A stretch of 64,000 bases of DNA from the NCBI GenBank assembly GCA_026261815.1, contig JAMPIT010000379.1:18712501-18776500 (forward strand). Reading direction: 5' to 3'. The notes beneath the pieces are model-generated. The model saw only the letters and a list, made by a program, of their open reading frames with translations, was not told the origin of the DNA and made no database searches. Positions 37,353 to 49,858 of this stretch are shown here, one piece after another. Each line of letters opens with the position of its first letter. The stretch's first letter is position 1. The position numbers were made by a program, and so were the translations under genes. Source of the DNA: Monarcha castaneiventris obscurior (taxonomy: Eukaryota; Chordata; Aves; Passeriformes; Monarchidae).

Positions 37353-38907
37353 TTCATTATAAATTTCTCTTATGTAACGTAACCCTCAGATTATGGGAAG
37401 GTGTTATGTGACCTAAGTAAATTCATGTGCATATACCTTTTTAATGTATTTCTGTATATCCCACAAGTTTAAGCTTCAAATTCTTATGGTCAGGGCATTC
37501 ATATGTCAGTAGCTTTGTGTCAGCAAAACAAGTAGGCTGCTTTCTTGTTAATAATAGGTGCATTTTTTTAAAGAAAACATGATATGAAATACTAAATGTC
37601 ATATATTTCCTTGTAGTTATAATGGTCCTGTGTCTCAAAAACATCTGAGAAACTGTCACACAGTACTGTGTCATTCTATCACTTAGATATGTAGCTTTAA
37701 TAAATATTAAAAGTTTCTGCAGGATTAATACTGTAGCAAGTTGAATCTGTTTTGTGTTACTAGAAGCACTCCCAGTAGAATGAACAATGCTGAACAATAT
37801 TTGGATGCAAGAGAAAAAGTACACGTGTGAAAGCTAAATCATGTCACAGCAAAACATACAATCTTCCTGCACCGAAAAGGTGAATGGCACGATGGTGGTG
37901 TAACCAAATAATTCAGGGACTCTAGTAAAGAGATAAAAGAGACTGGCATTCATGCTGATAGATCAAAGTAACTGGGGAGCCTGTGTTTTGCACTGTATAC
38001 ATGGTTAATGAATATATCCTTAGTAGGAAATTAAGCATTTCAGCATTCTTTGAACACTTCTATCTAATCAGAGCTGGTGAAAGGTTGCCTTCTTTGCAAG
38101 AATAATTCGCATGATGAGCTGCTCCTAAAAGCCATCACCTGTTGGGATTTGACCAGATTTCTTTTCTACTTCCTCCAATAGTACCATAAGAGGGTTTGTA
38201 CCCTGGCAGAGCCCCATTGTGTACTCTCAGTTTCATCTGACCCTGATCCTGGTAATACAACTTCATATTACTGCAGATGTTCTGAATTCAAAGAATATTT
38301 TTTCTCTGAGTGAGGAAAGTATCACAATGGACACAGCAAAACGTCCCAGTATGTAGTACAAATATGGTCAATTTATTCTAGTGGGAGCTAATTCTGAGAA
38401 GTACAGCCACAGTTGCATCTGCACCACTTGATTTTGGGGTTAGAAATTGTTCCTGGGTTCAAGACTTGGCCTTCCTCACTTTGCAGTTTGTAAGCACTCA
38501 GAGAGCCCAGGAAATATAATGTATATAGTGAATCAGGCTGTTTTTGGATCTATGCTCCCCAAGAAAAATTGGCAATAGGCAGTGATCCTTGAACCACTAT
38601 GGTATGAGTTTTTTGCAGTCCTATTACATTTCTACATCAGATTCAGTGGTTTCAAGGAAGCTCCTAAGAAGGATCTTACCCTCTACTAGGCAAATTCTAT
38701 ACATTAAGCTGTTGGCCCTTACTCTAAATATTCCCATTAAGGTGTCAGTTAGAGGGGCATATCTACAATTAGTATTGCAAATTATGCTGAAGAACTGAGA
38801 TCATAAGGCCCACTGTGCTAAAATATGGGAGACACAGCCCTTTCCCAAGTAGTTTTCAATTTAAACACAGTCAGTCCTCAAAAAGTAGCAGAAGAAGCAT
38901 GGAAAAT
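37353..38907. other. Unique AT-rich non-coding DNA
   Basis: No gene recognised. A minus-strand frame at 37441-37824 (127 codons) lies in AT-rich DNA and has no recognisable domain. The frame at 38589-38798 is likewise unrecognised. Confidence 0.5.
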
Positions 38908-38976
38908 AAATGGACTTGCAGAGGGTACGCAGCAAAGAGGCTGAGCTAAGATTAACACCTGAGGCTCTTGACACTC
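38908..38976 (-). repeat. MIR-like ancient SINE fragment, antisense
   Basis: The plus strand carries GGACTTGCAGAGGGTACGCA, then GCAAAGAGGCTGAGCTAAGA, then ACACCTGAGGCTCTTGACA. This follows the antisense MIR order 'acttgcccagggtcacacagc', 'agtggcagagctgggatt', 'aacccaggtct...tgac'. It is one of the better MIR-like matches in the window. Confidence 0.5.
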
Positions 38977-39037
38977 ATTTTTTCTTAATTTCAGTTAATT
39001 ATATTCACTAATTCTGCAAAAATATGACAAACGTTTG

Positions 39038-39186
39038 AAGTGATGGAGTTACCATCCTCGGAGATATTCAGAAAAGGTCTGGACATAGTTCTGAGCAACC
39101 AGCTAAAGGAGGCCCTGCCTTAAGCAGGGGGATTGGACCCCATGACCTTCAGAGATCCCAACCTTAGCCACACTCTGCTTCTGTGA
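39038..39186 (+). mobile_element. CR1 3'-end fragment
   Basis: It contains GATGGAGTTACCATCCTCGG, AGATATTCAGAAAAGGTCTG and GACATAGTTCTGAGCAACC, then TTAAGCAGGGGGATTGGACC, CATGACCTTCAGAGATCCC and a TTCTGTGA terminus. This is the very end of the CR1 coding region plus the 3' untranslated region in sense orientation, about 149 bases. Severely 5'-truncated, as most CR1 copies are. Confidence 0.93.
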
Positions 39187-39698
39187 ACATAATAACTCAT
39201 TTTATCTCTGAAAATTAGTACATTTGCCCAAATTTAAACCAGTAAACTGGGGTAAAAATCTCTGTATTTCTACTATCTTAAGTTACATATTTATACACAC
39301 ATACACATAGTGTGTTTTTTATATATTCAGCAACTGCAATAAAAAAACTTCCAGCCATACTCTTTGTATGTTCCCCTTTTTTAGATTTAATAATGTTGCA
39401 AGGAAAGGAAACATCTGACTTTGGAATTATAGCAACACAAAGCAGTTACTTTTGGCTTCCAAATATGATAGAAGCATATAAAACATCTGCAAGTCATTGG
39501 TTGGAGCAAAGATTAGAAGAAAAAGTCCTAGGATATTATGCATATGTACAATTCATTTGGCCTTAAGTCCAATTTAAGCAGCATGCAGTCCATGTACCTT
39601 GGCTTATAACGAGTTACTTTAATGCACATACAAGGTGAGCACTGTTCAGACTAATACCTGTAGAACTTGCTTCAGCTGGCACCTGCTAAGCACTACAC

Positions 39699-39720
39699 AT
39701 TCTGAAAACATTCTGAAAAC
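39699..39720. repeat. Tandem doublet of an 11-base unit
   Basis: The unit ATTCTGAAAAC occurs twice, perfectly, at 39699-39709 and 39710-39720. Probably a replication-slippage product. Confidence 0.85.
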
Positions 39721-41166
39721 ATTATTCCAAATGCTTCAAGAACTTCTGAACACCTTTTTAAGATGCAGGTGTTTTCAAATTATGTATAAATTCTTCAAAA
39801 GATCAATTAAATTCCCCAGGTTTTATGCAGGCTGTTAGATTTGAGGGCAGGGGTGCTGGAGGGTTGTTAAATAGCAAGAGTCTGGAGATAGTCTGTTTAT
39901 TTATGACACAATTAATTAGCGCTTATTCTCTTTGCACAAAGAAACTCTTTCCAGTTAAAAAAAAAAAAAAAATAGAATAGCTTAAAATATATCTTAGCAT
40001 GTTAGAAGGTGAAACAGGGGCAGCTAAGGGAAGATTGCCATTACCTCCTCTGTTTTTCCCTTTTGATTGTCACTACTAAAGAAAGCCTGAGTCATGAAAT
40101 AAATCAGCAGAAATGTTTCCATGGGGAAGAGAAAGCATAAAGTCTTAAATGAAAAAAACAACAACCTATTTAAAAAAAAAAAAAAAGAGCTAGAAAGACA
40201 AAAAGAGTCAGATATCAAACTTCTTTACACAATCAAACAGCATCTACAGTCAGCTTTCACAAAGCTCAGATCAGTTATGAATAATCCCCACCCAACATAA
40301 GATGAAGCGTATATCACGTTAGAGCATTTTCTATCCTGTGCAGTCATCACACCCTGTGGAAGGACATGGCTAGGGCACAACACGCTGTGTCACAGAGCTT
40401 TTAAATAGCTAACCAGATAAGAGATTTGCTTCCTTCTGTATGTTTTATCTCAAGTTTGGAAACAAGTACTGTTCTTTATACAACACTAATGACAGTTGCT
40501 TTTCTATTGTAACTTACCAGGCTAAATTTTTCAAACCAAAAGACAGAACTTATCTGTGCGTATTTATTTTTAAGCAATCAGTTCACCTGAGTAACAGTAA
40601 AAAACTACATTTTAAAATAGTATTTATTTTTTCAAACATATAAAATATATAAAGATTAAGGAATGTTACAGCAGTTCAAGGACCACTCAGAAGCTCTTGT
40701 CAGCCTAAGTCTGCTACATGTAAGAAAAAAACAATTCTTGTATAAAGAATTAAATTCAGGACCCTCTTGATTCACCTAAGTGTCAACTACAAACCCCTCC
40801 TTCCTTCTCCCTCTCCCCCTCCACCACCCCTACTCTGCATTTCCCACTAAATTTCACTTTTTCTTCTTCCATTCATGCATGCTTTGGAATAGCCCTACAA
40901 AGTGGGATGCTGGCCTTCCTCCGGACTAGGAGCTTCAGTTTTCTTTTTGTTGACTGCAAATAAGGATGAGTCAGTTTAGAAAAGATTTGTTTGTCTCTCA
41001 TTCTTTTTTTTCCTTTCCACTCCCTCAAAAGAAAAAGCTGTTGATGAATTCCTATCCATGAGATCCACACATGTATGTGTGTGTACACACATCCCTCACT
41101 CTGATGAGCACAAAGGCGTGACTTATCATACAAGCCCATGAAATTAGCAGACCACAGGTGTACTAA

Positions 41167-41187
41167 TTTTTTTTTTTTTTTTTTTTT
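41167..41187. repeat. Poly(T) run, 21 bases
   Basis: Uninterrupted T run seen directly. No retroelement body is recognisable on the minus strand beyond it. Confidence 0.92.
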
Positions 41188-42433
41188 GGAGGGAGTGTTT
41201 GTTTGCTTGTTTTCTTTAATACTAAAAATTGCTTCCCAGATGGATCAGGTCTTTTCAATACCAGACCATAAGTTCTGGCACAAAGTCATAGCAAGAACAA
41301 ATGGTTAGCAATTGGATCACTCTGTTTGGTGCTGTCTTTGTTTAAACTGGTGTAGAACCATACCCTGCGTCCTCCCATCTCACACACAGAGTGAAAGGCA
41401 AACTGTGCTGAAAGGTGAGTACAGAGAATCCCCTTACATTCCCAGGACTCCAGCAATTCAGATGTTTGTCTGCCTGTCAATTTCCCAACTTGTTTTTCTT
41501 TCAAATCATTGGCTGGTTTCAACTGGCTAGACTTAACAGGGGTTTAGAAATTTCCTAGTCGTGAAGCTTATACAATACTTGTGAAAAACAGTATCTGTGT
41601 TTGAGGAGACTTAAAGAGCTCAGCATGAGAAAATAATTTTTAAAAAGCAGTATGAACTAAAGGGTTATCTGTTGTCTCTGACCAATCAGCACAAGTGGAC
41701 CATCAACACAAGATGTTGAAAATCAACTTGGCATAGTTCTCTCTCTTGTGTAGGCAGTAACATTCCAGGGAGATGAGGTTACTGTGATAGACTATTTGAG
41801 ACATGGAAGAAAACTGGAAGCTCACATCAGGAAAGAGAGCTGAGATCATACAGGCCATGAGGAAAAACTGAGACAAATATGGTCAAAGTGTGTGTATGCA
41901 GAACACAAATCCACTTAATTACATCTATCATTCATGGAAAATTTTGGTAAATTATACTCGTTAGTTCTAGCTGCTGGAAATAAAAGTGTTCTATCTATTA
42001 TTTTTGTTTAGGAAAGTGAACTTTAAAACAGTTGAAAGAGTTTTTATAGTTAGTTTTATTACGACATACCAACTTACATCATTCAATGTAAGAACAGACA
42101 ATTAAAGTCTATAGGACGCAAATGGTGGAATTACAGATTTCTTGGCAGAGTCAATGATGCTAAAACCTGATCCACACCATAAAAAGGACAGCAATTAGGA
42201 AACCTCAACAAACTGGAAAACTTGGACACTCACTGCAAAAATCAGAATGAAAACTTTCTGATGAGTGCTGCAAGTTCTGACATTCATCTAATAGCTATGG
42301 AACGTGTTGCTGTGTCAACAACCCAGGGAGCTATGACACACAAATGCAAGTATAGAAATGAAAAATAGGCAAGCGCATTTTTAATGGCATCCTAAAAAAA
42401 TCAAAAAAGCTTCAGGTCATCTGTTTTCCATGC

Positions 42434-42472
42434 TTACAGAATCGTTCATATTGGAAAGGATGGATCCTTTCC
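42434..42472 (-). mobile_element. Possible very short CR1 3'-end remnant with palindrome
   Basis: CTTACAGAATCGTTCATATT followed by GGAAAGGA resembles the inverted CR1 terminus (cacagaatcgttcaggttggaaagga). The similarity ends after about 27 bases, where a palindrome takes over: GGAAAGGAT at 42453-42461 and ATCCTTTCC at 42464-42472. It is either a tiny truncated CR1 end or chance. Confidence 0.3.
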
Positions 42473-44080
42473 TTATGGAAAGGATGACATATGGATGGCT
42501 CCTTAAAAGCATGCTGTCCTTTCCATCTCATCTCTTTTGGGACAGAGAAAAGGACTAGTAGGAAGTAGAAGTTGGGGGTTTTTGCAGGGCAACAGGAACT
42601 TCTGGTGGGAACTTGAGTGGATGGAAGAATTAAGGAGAATAAAGAGGAAGGAGCCCAGTGACAAAGCAAGTTTAGGAGAATCCAATCCTGGGTGATGAGC
42701 TGAGGAAAGCAGTGGGGATAGGAAACAAGTTAAAATAGGAAGCTCAGAGAACGGTTTAGCTGAACTGCTTCCAGGAGATAGCATAGTTATTTCTGTGGGG
42801 TGATTACTAGGAAATAGCAAAATTACTTTGTACCCTGACTGAATGTAAGCCTTGCATTCCTCATGTACATAAAAGTCTGAATGGGAAATATGCCATCACC
42901 TTTAACATGAAATCTTAATGGACTCCTTCAAAGGTTAATGTAATGTCAAGAAGAAAAGGCAGGACAGAAAATTTTCATGTTCCATTTCAGAGTGTATACC
43001 TATCCCCAAGACTTTCAAAAACTCGGGAAGGCTAAGGTTTTTTCTCTGTGTTGCCCAAACTATTCAAATTGTCTCAGACCCATCGCTGTCTATCACCAGT
43101 CTGGCAACAACTTTGAAGACACCTATCTAAAAAGGACATCTTGCAGCAATTAAATGTAGCAGAGTAGAAAGCTCTGATCTAGACAATAAACACCCTTTTC
43201 AACACTGTGCCAGGTCTCCCAGCTGGGAGCAAGCCTAACTAAGGCAGGACTGAAATGATGCTGGCAGTCAGTGAGCTGTCTAACACTTTTGTCAGTGCTG
43301 CCAGCATTTCTTCAGTTGAATTGGTGTCATCAATAAAGAGATTTTTATTTTTTTTCCAAAACTTTCCCATGTGTAAACAAGACTTAAGATGCGGAGTGAT
43401 ATGGGAAACATTAATTTCACACTGTAGTGACACTATAAGAGAAAATAAAAATGAAAACAATCTAACAGGAATGGTTTCATCTAATTGGACTGTGCAAAAA
43501 CAATTACAGGAAAATAATTGCCTGATTGTTTAAAAGGATTGCTAATGGGCAGAGTTAAGGTTATCTGAGTGCATTAGCTATGTCCTTCTGAGGCTTAGAT
43601 TTCTATTAAGATTTGCCTTGAATTTAAATTTCCAGAATTTATTCTTTCTCTTTCTAGTGAAATTGTAGCATTCCTGTAATGCATTTCACTCTAGCTTACT
43701 GATACATCCTCCCAGTCCGATTCCATTTTATAGAGATTTAATTTAGGAATATACACAAGAGGGTTTTTTTCCTTCCTATTTGTATTTGAAAGATTTATAT
43801 ATGTGGGTTCCATTAAATACACATTTTCACACGTGTGTTTTTCACACACATCCTGCTGTGGCTCAGTGGATGAATACAACTATGTTTTACAGTTCAGAGA
43901 TGCCTTAAAACCAATTCATTTTAACAGTCTGAACTTCCAGCCTAGAGCTGGAACTGATATACAATCCTGGAAATCTGAAATAATGATTTCTCAAGGTTTC
44001 TTACTATAAGATCAGACCAGGAAAAAGATATTGTATTTTATATTACGTGTGTAACTGTATTTGCTTCAACTTGTGCTCTG
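42473..44080. other. Unique non-coding DNA
   Basis: No gene recognised. Two overlapping minus-strand frames (42412-42669 and 42503-42820) lie opposite a purine-rich plus strand, so their Ser/Pro/Leu-rich translations are composition artefacts. Confidence 0.5.
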
Positions 44081-44147
44081 TTTTGTTTTGTTTCGTTTTG
44101 TTTTGTTTTGGTGGGGTTTTTTGAGGTTTTGCCCTTTTTTTTTTTTT
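44081..44147. repeat. (TTTTG)n microsatellite and poly(T)
   Basis: Six TTTTG-type units at 44081-44110, the fourth being TTTCG, are followed by G/T-rich sequence and a 13-base T run at 44135-44147. On the minus strand this equals CAAAA repeats beside a poly(A). Confidence 0.88.
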
Positions 44148-44193
44148 AGGAAGAGCTAGAAAGGAAATCTCACTGCATATTTAAACCAGAGTT

Positions 44194-44245
44194 TATTTCT
44201 ACCCTTTGTATTATGTACCTATTTCTACCATTTGTATTATGTACC
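44194..44245. repeat. 26-base tandem duplication
   Basis: Two adjacent 26-base units at 44194-44219 and 44220-44245 differ at one position (CCCTTTG versus CCATTTG). The near identity shows a recent local duplication compared with the other decayed repeats here. Confidence 0.93.
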
Positions 44246-47200
44246 TATTTTATTTTACTCTGGAAAATTTTTATAGAGAACTGCATTAATAGAAAATTTG
44301 CAATAATAAACTCCTTGTAGAAATTTGTAAACAAAAGTTTTTTTTTTCTTATAGATATCTCCTTCTCCAAAATGCAGACTTTGAGTTGTCACTACCTTAT
44401 AGAGCAGGTGTTACCACAAAAAAGTTTCCGCTTGCAACTTATGATAAGGTAGTTGTTTTAGGTGACATCACTTGTAGAAACAACATCAGGCTTTGAGAGC
44501 ATGGCAAGAAAATAGTGCCCTCTTAAAGGAAAACGTATCTTTACAGATCAGATGCCAGCACCAGTTTGGACAAAGTTTATATTTCATCATCTGAATTTTC
44601 ACATCAGATCTAAGAGGAGTCATCCAATAAATTAATATTAAAAAATTATCCTTGATCAAATTTCTTTTTCCCTGCTTGTGTGACTAGCATTCCATTTCTA
44701 AGAATAGATTGTAGTTACAAAACATGATGCATTTCCATGGTTGTAGAACTTTATTTTCTAGACAGGAAAAAGGATAATTACTCCCTATTCAGCTAATTGA
44801 TTTTAAATTATCCTTGACTATTTTTCAAAGATCTCCAAGAGATGCTTCATGACAAGCTATAGAGTAACAGCAATCAATTTAGCAGTAAATAAAAAAACTT
44901 TGGTATTCAATTAACATATAAAACCACTTAAATGGCATGACAACATAAAAACATCAAATCTGTTTATCTCTTGTCAAATACTAATTTGCTTCCAATTTAA
45001 TAATTATTTATTTAGATCCGGAATTTGCAGCTCAGATTTGTACTGATTAAATTGAATGTGAATATTTACAGACTACATTTATGCAACATATACACACTAA
45101 ATAGGCAGAGTAACAAGCACTTATTAGTAATGCATTATATGAAAATAATATATGTGTGAATGCATGTGATACCTATGCTGTGATAGACTTGGTCATTTGC
45201 TTGATGGTTGAATTGAGCATATGCAGTGGAAAAGAAAAAAAATGCTTGTTTGGCTTGAACCTTTAGACCCAAAATGTACATGAAGGATTTTCTGAAACGG
45301 TAGTGGAATGTTTGGACTATTTTTTTAAATTTTCTTTTACTTATTTAGATTTACAGAATTGAACAGGTGATTAGCCTGTGCCCTTACAGTTCTTTAAGTA
45401 ACAATCTTATCAACAAAATAGATTTAAGTAACAAAATCTTATCAACATTTCTCATCCTTTCAATGAAATTTCATTCCTCCAGTGTTCCAGGTATCAAATA
45501 AAGTCCCAAAATATGCATCATGCACCAGCAGCACAGTTTCTCTTGTATGTGGGGGAAGGGATGAAAGAGCCATTGCAGTACATTGCAGAAAATCAGTCCA
45601 TTTGGTAGTGGTGTATTGAGAAAGGAAAAGTAAATTGGACAGGCAAAAAGCCTCTTTCAAAAGAAAAGGACCTCAATTCAAGCATTACTGTTGGTTCCAA
45701 ATACATCTATATATACAAAGAAATCCATGCTTTTTATCTTTTTATCTTAAAAAAAGTCACAAGTCTGAAAGACTGTTTATATTCTGGGAATTCAAGGCTA
45801 GTGACAGTCTTCTGGTACTGGATTGTACAATCTGAGCAATTACTGTGGTTTCCGGCTTTGTCAAAGAATTTAGAACAGATGGAAGATTCTTTGAAGTCTT
45901 AGTATTTCCTCTTTTCACCTGTGTGCTATACATTATGTTAGGACAGGCTAAACATGGACATGAACTTGGTATGGTACTTGTTCTGAATGGACTTTCTTGA
46001 ATAGAAATAGAGTTCCATTTCTCATGTACATTAAGATATCTTTACAGCACACTAGCCATGCTAAAAATGAAAGTACCAGTCCCAGAAACAGCCCAATACA
46101 TCCAAAAATACACTAGAAGGGGTTTTGCCCTGAAGAATACATAGGAAGAGTTCTTGACAAAACATCCAGTTTCTTCTGTATGTGTTTGTACGAAATTAAC
46201 CTTGCCTGTCTGGACACAGTTATGGTTTGCAGAACAGTTTCATGGCAGTTTGACTGTGGGCATGCATCCTGTTATTAATGCAGCCTAAAGGTTAGCAAGA
46301 GAAACAAGAAAAGCAAGAAAACTTTGCTGTAATTTATTACTTCTAGATTCTAAATATTGATGTAAGAATCACGAAAGGCCTAAAGTAATTAAATTAGCAT
46401 CCAAGTTCCATGAACTTGAATTCATGGAGTTCAGACATCAGAAAGGAGAGACACAGTTAATGTGTTATAGTTATAGTTTAATTATGTAGAGAATTTTAGT
46501 AGAAATGTTAAAATTAGTATGAATGGACAATGGCTGAGAAAACACAGCTGTGGAAACACCAGCAAGATAAAGACAGGAAAAAGCTATACGATGAGCAGGC
46601 AGAGATGCATGTGGTATTAGCAGATCATTAAAATCCTATCACACATTTAGGCTGGGCTTCACACGGCATTCAGGTGGAGACAGGAAAGACAATGATGAAA
46701 TCCTGGTACTCACAGAGGTGGGACAGGGTGAAGAGAGTTATTGTGGTTATTTTCTAAAGGAACAAAAGGCTCCATCCAAGGAAAGTGTGTGATTATCAAC
46801 CTAAGAAAAATCCAAAAACATCAAGAGGAGAACCCACAAACTGGTGTCTCATCTCCCGTCTTCTTTTAGACAGATGATCTGGATCTTGGTGTTTGTGAAT
46901 ATGTGAGTATGAGAGAATGATCTGGGAGGACCACAGTGTTTTTCAAGTTTCATTTAATTTTAAAATAAAGTCATCTCTCATTTATACACAGTTTCTCATT
47001 GAGATTTCCTGCATTGTTATTGCAATATTGTCTCTTATGAATACTTTTCCTTGGTTTAATCACAGTTTTTATTTTGTTCTGGTTCTGTCAACTTCATGTG
47101 CATACCAGCAAACTGCAGATGAATACATCTTCCTGTATAAGAGATTACAACTGTTTCATGGCATATATAAAATAATTTAGCACTTTTGTTTTAATAAGAG

Positions 47201-49697
47201 CCATTTGAAATGTTAATAGATCTGTAAACAGCCATCAATTTTTAAAAATAAACATTTTGTTAATTATCCATAGTGGAATACAGTGTCTTTTGCTTTCTCT
47301 AACACAAACAACTTTTCTTTGGTATAGAAATGTTTCCTCTAGTAAGAACAGGAAACCATTTTCAACAGCAGCAGAGATACCTGGATGTAAATTAGAGCTT
47401 GAATCAACAGTGTACGTGTTTATTTTCAGAGTGCAGGTAATTTTAGTGTTGAATGTATATGTTAAATGAAAAACCACTTTTTGGTTTGTTTGGTTGAGGT
47501 TTTTTTAATGTTTCTCACTTATCATTATACTTATACACTGTACAATGACAATCAGGAAGGCATGCAACTCACTCCTGCAGAGTGTATCCCTGCCAGTAAA
47601 TGTATTAGCCAATGCACATATTGTCTATAATTCTCATCCTGAAAATGATGTCTGGGAAGATTTTGACACATTATAAGAGAGACCATGAGATCTATCTCAA
47701 AATATTTGTAATGTAGCTGCATTTTAATCTGACAAAACTGATACTCCATACATAACTCATAACTCTGCAGCCACTTAAGGGAAAGAGAACACAAGTTAGA
47801 TCTTATTTTCTTGGTTTTTCAACATCATCATCTCCATCTGGATCCTTCCTACCAAACCATCTCTGATGGCTAACATTCATCTGTTGTCACATCATACCTG
47901 TTCAAACATGCAAGTTTCATACAGAAACTCTGCGTTTGTTATCTCTTTTTGTGTGAAATGTTCTGAAACATAAGACCATACATATTGGTTTGGCCCTGCT
48001 ATCATTTGTTTTCTTTAAAAATCTATTTTTTTGAAGAAAAACACCACTACAGTGTGATCTTAGTTCTCAACTTGTCCTGATGCTACACTGTAATTCTGAA
48101 AACAAGAGGACATGCATGCTATGGCTAGGACTGCAGTGTTGAAAAGACTTAAACCTGTAAACAATTCTCTTATGCCTGTAAAGTGTTTTTCTGCCTCATG
48201 CCTATTTTAGCTGAAACTGAAGCAAGTATTTGTTTTCAAAGCAAAGGAAAAATACCTAGCTATGTTCAGCATTCATTCTCCCACTAAACTACGCAAACAA
48301 GGATTAATTCAATACTAATATCTAAGTATTCATTTTTTATATTATTTTGAATAGCCTTTGCTCAATATCCTTGCATAGACACAGCAGAAAAACAGAAAAT
48401 AATCCTTACATGTAATATATGAAGAAAGAAGTATCATCCAAGACATAGTAAGGTGGTATTTTTTCCTTTTCTCTCATGAAAGAATGAGGCAAAAGAAAAA
48501 TATGAAGAATTATCCTGGGGTCATGGGCTGCCTTCCCAAATCAAATGACAAAATTTTCCATACCAGACATTCTTTTTGTGCAAGTAAATAAGAAAACAGA
48601 AATTCACCAACACACTGTTAATATATTAGGAAGGAATTCCATTTAAAAAAACCATAGATTTTTACCAAAAAGTATGAAGTGATTGCAGGCAGGGCAATTA
48701 ATTTGTTCATAAGCTATTTGCTGCTGAATAAAACTTCCACAGATTTGGATTCATCCCTTTTAATTCACTCCCAAAGTTATTTTCAAACCTTTTTGTTCTC
48801 AAAGTCATATTTCAATACCAGAGGATAAGGCAGAAAGCTCACTGCATAAGTAACACAAAAATAAACTACATCAGCCTGTATTGGAGGGTGAGACTGAGTT
48901 GTGGCACTGAGATTTAATGCTTCTGTATATCAATTAAGGCCCTTCTGCATAATGTACTCTATTATTTCAACCATTCGATAAAGAAAGAGCTAAATTGCTT
49001 CAGGAATAGCTTTGCTTGATGTTCTTTCTGCACTTACCTCTCCATTGGTAGTCAGAAGATTTTAGGATCTGAAGCTAGTGCTCCTTCCAGCAGAGGCTAT
49101 GGGACAAAAGGAAAAACTGCATCCTCCGTGTTTCCTCTCTGATGCTTCAGTGACTAGGCGATTTAGAATCTGGAAGCAGGAAAAGCTAGAGTTCTATTTG
49201 ACTGAAAGAGAAGTAAAAACAGAGGCTTTGTATAATGTGAATTGGATTCAATTAACAGTTTAATGAACTTTTAGAGAGTGGCTAAAGTGCTTGCAAAAAG
49301 CCTTCCTCAGGGTCAGACAGGAGATGTCTCTCACAGATGTGTGAGCTTAAAGGTCTGTCCAGAGAAGACAATCATAAAATTGCAGTAAAGCTATGTGGAA
49401 AATCTCCCTTCCTAGGTTTTGTATTTCTCATTCTATAGCTCCTTTTTTAATCATCCCATCCACAATCCTGATTACCATTTAGGACATTGCTGTTTAAAAA
49501 GGTCAATTACAACTGAAAAAGGAACACTGAAAATGCACTACAGTGGTCAGTACTACTCTTTCTTATATGGGAAAAATTAAAGAAACTTGACCTGTTTGGC
49601 CCACCAGAATAAGGAGTGAGGGGAAATATGATTTCTGTCTATGAATATGCAATGGCAGTAAACATCAAACAAAGCTGAAGACTGTTATCCTCAACAG
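44246..49697. other. Unique AT-rich non-coding DNA
   Basis: No gene recognised over about 5.4 kb. A degenerate local duplication of a TTTAAGTAACA...ATCTTATCAACA unit occurs at 45393-45447. Frames are under 90 codons on both strands with no recognisable family. Confidence 0.55.
45393..45447. repeat. Imperfect ~27-30 base tandem duplication
   Basis: TTTAAGTAACAATCTTATCA (from 45393) and TTTAAGTAACAAAATCTTAT (from 45423) are adjacent copies differing by a short A insertion, each followed by CAACA. Confidence 0.85.
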
Positions 49698-49718
49698 AAA
49701 AAAAAAAAAAAAAAAAAA
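49698..49718. repeat. Poly(A) run, 21 bases
   Basis: Uninterrupted A run seen directly, 67 bases upstream of the tRNA-like relic. On the minus strand it would be a poly(T). Confidence 0.92.
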
Positions 49719-49785
49719 CCAGAACACAAACTGATCATTAATAAATATAGGTTAGATAGTTGTTTCCAAAACACTAGGGCAATTG

Positions 49786-49858
49786 GCCTCGTTGGCAAAG
49801 TGGTAAAATATATGCCTTTGAAAATGGAATTTTGTGAGTTTCTGAAGACCTCTAATAG
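49786..49858 (+). pseudogene. Possible tRNA-derived relic (A box and weak B box)
   Basis: The stretch begins GCCTCGTTGGC. It contains TGGCAAAGTGG at 49793-49803, an exact match to the Pol III A-box pattern TGGCNNAGTGG. At 49836-49846 GAGTTTCTGAA lies where a B box (GGTTCGANTCC) should be, 43 bases from the A box, the usual tRNA spacing. The start GCCTCGTT and the later GTGAGTT also resemble elongator tRNA-Met. The 3' half of the acceptor stem does not pair with the 5' end and the B box is poor, so it is not functional. It may be a tRNA pseudogene, the head of a tRNA-derived SINE, or chance. Confidence 0.3.

Larger units (their letters stand above)
39187..42433. other. Unique AT-rich non-coding DNA with homopolymer runs
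   Basis: No gene recognised. It contains an 11-base tandem doublet at 39699-39720, poly(A) runs near 39957-39972 and 40171-40186, and a 21-base T run at 41167-41187. A short TG/AC palindromic patch lies at about 41072-41091. Frames are all under 90 codons. Confidence 0.55.

Noticed and set aside
37441..37824. 127-codon minus frame
   Set aside because: AT-rich, no recognisable domain; treated as chance.
44081..44147. T-rich block as a retrogene poly(A) tail on the minus strand
   Set aside because: No retrocopy body or target-site duplication seen beside it.
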